This document shows positions 52,701 through 59,341 of a stretch of 64,000 nucleotides of DNA, in pieces (the first letter of the stretch is position 1; each line of letters starts with the position of its first letter). The stretch comes from Eledone cirrhosa. Taxonomy: Eukaryota > Mollusca > Cephalopoda > Octopoda > Eledonidae. The stretch covers positions 100,672,089 to 100,736,088 of the forward strand of contig OZ024746.1 of the NCBI GenBank assembly GCA_964016885.1. The letters run 5' to 3'. The translations under genes were made by a program, and so were the position numbers. The notes beneath the pieces were generated by a model that was not told the origin of the DNA, searched no databases, and was given only the letters and a program-made list of their open reading frames with translations.

Positions 52701-55700
52701 AGTGCATATATTAAGTTGGGAAGATGAGAAAAGATTTTTGGTTGTATATTCAATAAAATTGTATTTTGAAATCATAATGATCACTTTACAGTTGGTACTG
52801 AATAATTCTGAAGGGATATAGAAGGCTGCTAAGAGAGCTCTAATTCCACTATTACAAATTCTTTGGTGAAAATTCAAATATTAACTCACAAAACACATTG
52901 TTAAATATATATATATATATTTTATCCATGGAAATATCAGGCTGTTCAGAAATTAATGTAGGTTTTTAAATATCAACTTTAAAATGGCATTTCTTAGTCT
53001 AGAATAAACATTATTGATTGAAATGTACACATTTTTGCCAAGTATATTTATTCTGGTAACATAGAATTGCGAAATTTTGGAGATAATGAATTCTTCAAAG
53101 ACATTTTTTGTGGCTGTGTGGTTGTTAAGACTTTTGCAAGAAGTTGTCAAAATGCTAGAAAAAGTAGTAGTCTGTTTGTGAAAGATCTCGTGATTATACT
53201 GGATGTGGCAGAGTTTTGTAGCCATTTTGGTCAAATTCTGGAGTGTTGGTTGTGCGATGCATTGTTGTACAAGAGGATTGGATCTTTTCTGTTGACCAAT
53301 GCTGGACACAATATTGCAACTTTTTATGTATTCCATTAATTTTGTGAGAATACGTCTCTGCTGGGATTGCTTCGCCAGGATTCAGAAATCTGTAGTGGAT
53401 TAATCTGGCTTCATACTACCAAACAATCACCATAACCTTCTTTTGGTGCAACTTTGGCCGTGGGAAATGTTTAAGAGCTCCATTTCAGTTTAACCACTGT
53501 CCTGAACATTGTTGATTGCTCTATAGGATCCACTTTTCACCACCATCACAATGTGACCAAGAAAAGAGTTGATTTTTCTGTTTTTTGTTCAATTCTTGTG
53601 GCATCCATTTTTTAAGCTTCTTTGGCTTTCCAGCTCGGTTCAAATATTCAGAAATTGTTAAAATTCTTGAATCTAGCTCTCCTGTAATCTCCCAAACAGT
53701 TGCATAAGGATTTGCTTCATTTCATTATTGTCAGTGGCAGAAGGATGGCTGCGATCTTCCTTATCTTCAAGAGTGAATTCGCAGTGATAGAATTTTTGAA
53801 ACCAACGTTACAATGTGCATTCATTAACATTTCCTTGACCCCAAATTTCCTTGCTGTTTCTAACTGTTTGTGCTGTACTGCAACAAATATTAACATTTCC
53901 TTGCTGTTTCTAACTGTTTGTGCTGTACTGCAACAAATATTAACATTTCCTTGCTGTTTCTAACTGTTTGTGCTGTACTGCAACAAATATTAACATTTCC
54001 TTGCTGTTTCTAACTGTTTGTGCTATACTGCAACAAATATTAACATTTCCTTGCTGTTTCTAACTGTTTGTGCTGTACTGCAACAAATATTAACATTTCC
54101 TTGCTGTTTCTAACTGTTTGTGCTGTACTGCAACAAATATTAACATTTCCTTGCTGTTTCTAACTGTTTGTGCTGTACTGCAACAAATATTAACATTTCC
54201 TTGCTGTTTCTAACTGTTTGTGCTATACTGCAACAAATATTAACATTTCCTTGCTGTTTCTAACTGTTTGTGCTGTACTGCAACAAATATTAACATTTCC
54301 TTGCTGTTTCTAACTGTTTGTGCTGTACTGCAACAAATATTAACATTTCCTTGCTGTTTCTAACTGTTTGTGCTGTACTGCAACAAATATTAACATTTCC
54401 TTGCTGTTTCTAACTGTTTGTGCTGTACTGCAACAAATATTAACATTTCCTTGCTGTTTCTAACTGTTTGTGCTGTACTGCAACAAATATTAACATTTCC
54501 TTGCTGTTTCTAACTGTTTGTGCTATACTGCAACAAATATTAACATTTCCTTGCTGTTTCTAACTGTTTGTGCTGTACTGCAACAAATATTAACATTTCC
54601 TTGCTGTTTCTAACTGTTTGTGCTGTACTGCAACAAATATTAACATTTCCTTGCTGTTTCTAACTGTTTGTGCTGTACTGCAACAAATATTAACATTTCC
54701 TTGCTGTTTCTAACTGTTTGTGCTGTACTGCAACAAATATTAACATTTCCTTGCTGTTTCTAACTGTTTGTGCTGTACTGCAACAGATATTAACATTTCC
54801 TTGCTGTTTCTAACTGTTTGTGCTATACTGCAACAAATATTAACATTTCCTTGCTGTTTCTAACTGTTTGTGCTGTACTGCAACAGATATTAACATTTCC
54901 TTGCTGTTTCTAACTGTTTGTGCTGTACTGCAACAGATATTAACATTTCCTTGCTGTTTCTAACTGTTTGTGCTGTACTGCAACAGATATTAACATTTCC
55001 TTGCTGTTTCTAACTGTTTGTGCTGTACTGCAACAGATATTAACATTTCCTTGCTGTTTCTAACTGTTTGTGCTATACTGCAACAAATATTAACATTTCC
55101 TTGCTGTTTCTAACTGTTTGTGCTGTACTGCAACAAATATTAACATTTCCTTGCTGTTTCTAACTGTTTGTGCTGTACTGCAACAAATATTAACATATCC
55201 TTGGCCCCAAACTTCCTTGCATGACTTCTATTCTTAAAAAGTGTCAAAACAAATAAACATATAAAACCTGCATTAATTTCTGAACAATATGATATATCTA
55301 AATGAAATACATGTTTGACCCAAATACCATGCTTGACCCAAATACCATGCTTGACCCAAATACCATGCTTGACCCAAATACCATGGTTGACCCAAATACC
55401 ATGGTTGGCGCAAATACTATGCTTGACCCAAATACCATGCTTGACCGAAAGAAGTTTTGTCCTAAATACTATGGTTGACCCAAAGAAGTTTTGACCCAAT
55501 AGGTTTCAGATAAGAATTAAGTTATTTCAACTGGCATTAAAATCTTTAGAGCAATCTTAACTGAAAACTAAGGTATGTTTCTGTATGTGTGTAATGAATA
55601 TGGTGTCACAAAGCAGAGAACAGTCATTAATGTAGGTTCTGGGCTGGTATGTGAGTCTTTTACTTGAAATGTGTTTGTTCTTAATCTGTCTTTCTTTTGT

Positions 55701-58700
55701 ATCAAACTACAGTATTTATATTGGACCCTTTGGTATTTAATATGATAAATAAGAACTGGACCAGTTTTTATGGTGCAGGGGAGTACATATTGCTAACTGT
55801 TACAGCTACACCTTATAACACAAGGTAAGTTACATTTCATAACTACTGCTACACATATCATCATCAACATCATTTAGTGTCTGTTTTCCCTGTTAGCCAG
55901 AGTTGGACACTATCTCATTCCTGCTCTTTATTTTGTCTCAATATTTTCAAATCCTCAAATTGATTTTTGGTGGTATTTGTGTGGGGGGAGGTCAGGCCTA
56001 CTAAGGGGGAGGGGGGACTGACCCCACTACTGAGAGTGTCAGGCCTACTGAGGGAGGGGTGACTGACTCAACTACTGGGGGGGGGGGGGGGCTGACTCCA
56101 CTACTGAAAGTGTCAGCCCTACTGTAAAGATACAGAAAAACTCAAGGCTTTAAAGTGAACAAAATACAATTTTCAAAGGAGAATCATTAAATAGCCAAAT
56201 TTTAGGGAAAAATTGAATATTGGAATTGTTGACAATTCTGGGATTACTATAACAACAAAGATGTTTATTTGAAGCAAAGAATATTGCACAAAAATTACAA
56301 ATAATAGAATTTGAAGTGTGAAATATTTATAAAAACATACAACATATGGTTGTAAACAAGGATTAGAATTTTCCAGAGAATGTCTGAAGTGTAAGATGAT
56401 AGAATATTAGAATTTCCCAAATTTATCATAAAGCTGAGCAGGGTAGAGGGTGGACATGAGCTCCCAGCATTGGTCTTTTTGTTTAGAGAAAACACCACAC
56501 CCTGACATCTAGAACCATCATCAACCCTACTTTGATGCAAGTGGTTGTTGACTGAAGATTGGGGAATCCTAAAAGATTGATGGCTGGGATCTAGTTGTCT
56601 CTGAGAGACACAATGTCTCATGTTGGTCTAATGTATGTCTTTTTAGTGTTTTTACAGCCTTCAATGTTCACAGATTCCAATAGGCAAAGAAATGTATTTC
56701 ACTTAGAATGTAGATTTGTCACTTGCTCTGTTGGTGGAACAATCATGTTAGCTTCTGTGGATGCTGTAACATTATCCTTATTCTATTTTGTATTTCAATA
56801 CATGATGGTGTTTCATTGGAGGTATATCAGCAGGCACACTCCACAAGAAAACACTTTGGGATAGTGTGGTGTAATCAATAGCAACTATTCTTGTAACTGA
56901 ATATCAATAGTTATATTGGAAGTGCTGACCAAGGAAACCACTTAATATCAGAAGAGACTTGTCTTGGATTTCAAAGATGATGGAGGCTTGCTACAAGGTA
57001 CTTATAGAGTCAGAGGTCAACAGCATCAAAAGTTGACAGATCATGGAGCAGATGTATACTGGAAATTTTAGGCAAGCATTTTGGATGATTATAGCGCTGT
57101 ACTCTCGCTTTGAGACCAAACCCTCTTTGGGGGGTTCTGTGTCACAACAAGGACACATGTGCAGGGGGTTTGTTTGCAGAGATGGTCATGTTTTTAGGGC
57201 AGTGGGAACTTAGCAATACCTAACCTTGAGAACAGTATCAAACTCTTTCATTTATTAAAAAACAAGTAAAGATGGAGAGCTATGAATAGTATAGCAACAG
57301 TGATGGCAGTGCTCCAGCATGATCACAGCCCATGGATGAGAATAGGGAAAATTGTAAAAAAACTATTTTATTTAAAATTGAAGCATTACATATCATTACT
57401 CCAAGATATATGTGCAGATCACCCCCCCCCCCCACACACACACACATTATTATAAGCAGTGATTTGGTAGAGTCATTATAATATCAAATAGAGTCTTTCG
57501 TTCATATAGTACCAAAGTCAACTTTTCCTTTTATTCTTTTGAAGTTGATAAATAAAGTAGATGTTAAACGATGATGATGATGATATATATATGATATATA
57601 AAAAAACTCGATATTCAATATATAACGATCATGTGACATCAGAGCATTGCCCACTGCCAATATAATAGAAAACCATGTATCTGATACTTTGCAGAGAACA
57701 ATTTAATTAGGTTTAAAAAATATAGATAGAATAAGTATTATACTTTACATAGCCACTTAGTTTTTATAAGCAAAAACCATCAACATCTACCTTTGATTAA
57801 CATTGGTAAATGGTGAAGCCAAAAGCTGCAATCATCAATAGGCATCATGAAATTTTAGAAAAATATTAGTTCCCAAAGAATGAGGAGCCACATGTAGAAT
57901 AAAATAAAATTACAATGTTCAATAGTATGAAAGTGGTAAGTGGTAACGCTAGAAATAGCTCACGCACTAACTCACAAAGAACTGCTCAACTAAGTTGTAT
58001 ATATATTGATATTTATCAATATATATAGATATTCAGTCATCTCAATGTTGTCTCACTAACTACATGTGATAGGAAGCTCTATGTAGCAATGAAGTGAATT
58101 ATCCTAATAAAAACAATCTCTACATCATGAATTTTGTAATCTTCCTTTCGTTCATAATAACAAATGTTTATGTGTTTGTATCATTCCAATAATGTTGTTC
58201 ATTCAGGTATAATTGTCATTTTGTTAATGACAATTATACCTGAATGAACAACCACATTTACAGTGTGGAACTGGGAACTTTTACCGTGTTACCTACACAG
58301 CCACATTACAGCGTGGACTGTGTGTTTTTTTCTCGTGACACCTACACGATCTCGATCTCATTATCTCATTTATTTGGACTGGATGTTGTGGTACCAACTT
58401 TACAGAGAGAGGGTGGTGTTGGTGGGAGTGGGAGGATAGGGTAGGGGTAGTGGATTGGTGTGTATATTTAGTTAAGAGGTGCCTACTGACTGTAGGTTTT
58501 GCTTTATACATAGGCAAGGCGGGTCTTCCGTATTACTGCGTAGCGCCAAAGATCTTGGTCCAGTTACATTGTCTTAGAGAGGTGCAAGTGTGTAAGGTTG
58601 GAATTTATTAGATTGTCCCAGGTTTTTCTGGGTCTACCTACTCCGTAACTACCATCAATTTTGATCGCCCTGCACTTTTTTATACAGCTGCCGTCTTTCA

Positions 58701-59275
58701 TGCGCATCATGTGGCCATACCAACGTAGTCTTCTCTCAAGTAAACAGCATCTGATCCCTCTTATTCCTAATTTCTCACTTAGTTCATTTATGCTTTGTCA
58801 TTCACGTATATTACTATTACACATACAATGGAGCATGCATGCTTCGTTCCTTTCCAGTCTGCACAGGTCCTCTGCACGTAATGCCCATGTCTCACTGCCA
58901 TGTAGCATACAATCTGCCTTTCATTTTTAGAGAGAAACCTTTTGTGGCCAACAGCAGAATAAGCTCTCTGAAATTTTTCCATCCTATTCTGACTCTGGCT
59001 ACTGTACTTTCAGAGCACCCCCCTCCACTGCTGATTTCGTCACCCAGGTAACGGAAAGTGTCCACTATTTCTATAGAACCATTTGGGCAATAGAAGGAGC
59101 TAGTATTCTTTGGACACTTGCTACTTATTGCACCTGAGCATTGGCCACATATAAAGTCTACGTTCTTAGATAGTTTACCTGTGATCCCACTACATCTTTT
59201 ATGTACCCATACTTTGCATTTGGGACATAAAATTGAATTTCTGCCTACTCCTTTCCTACATACTGAGCATGATAC

Positions 59276-59341
<66 letters not shown>

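Noticed and set aside
55140..55499. 119-residue minus-strand ORF with HGIWVK repeats
   Set aside because: It spans an 18-bp array and then mariner sequence, with no independent sign of coding.
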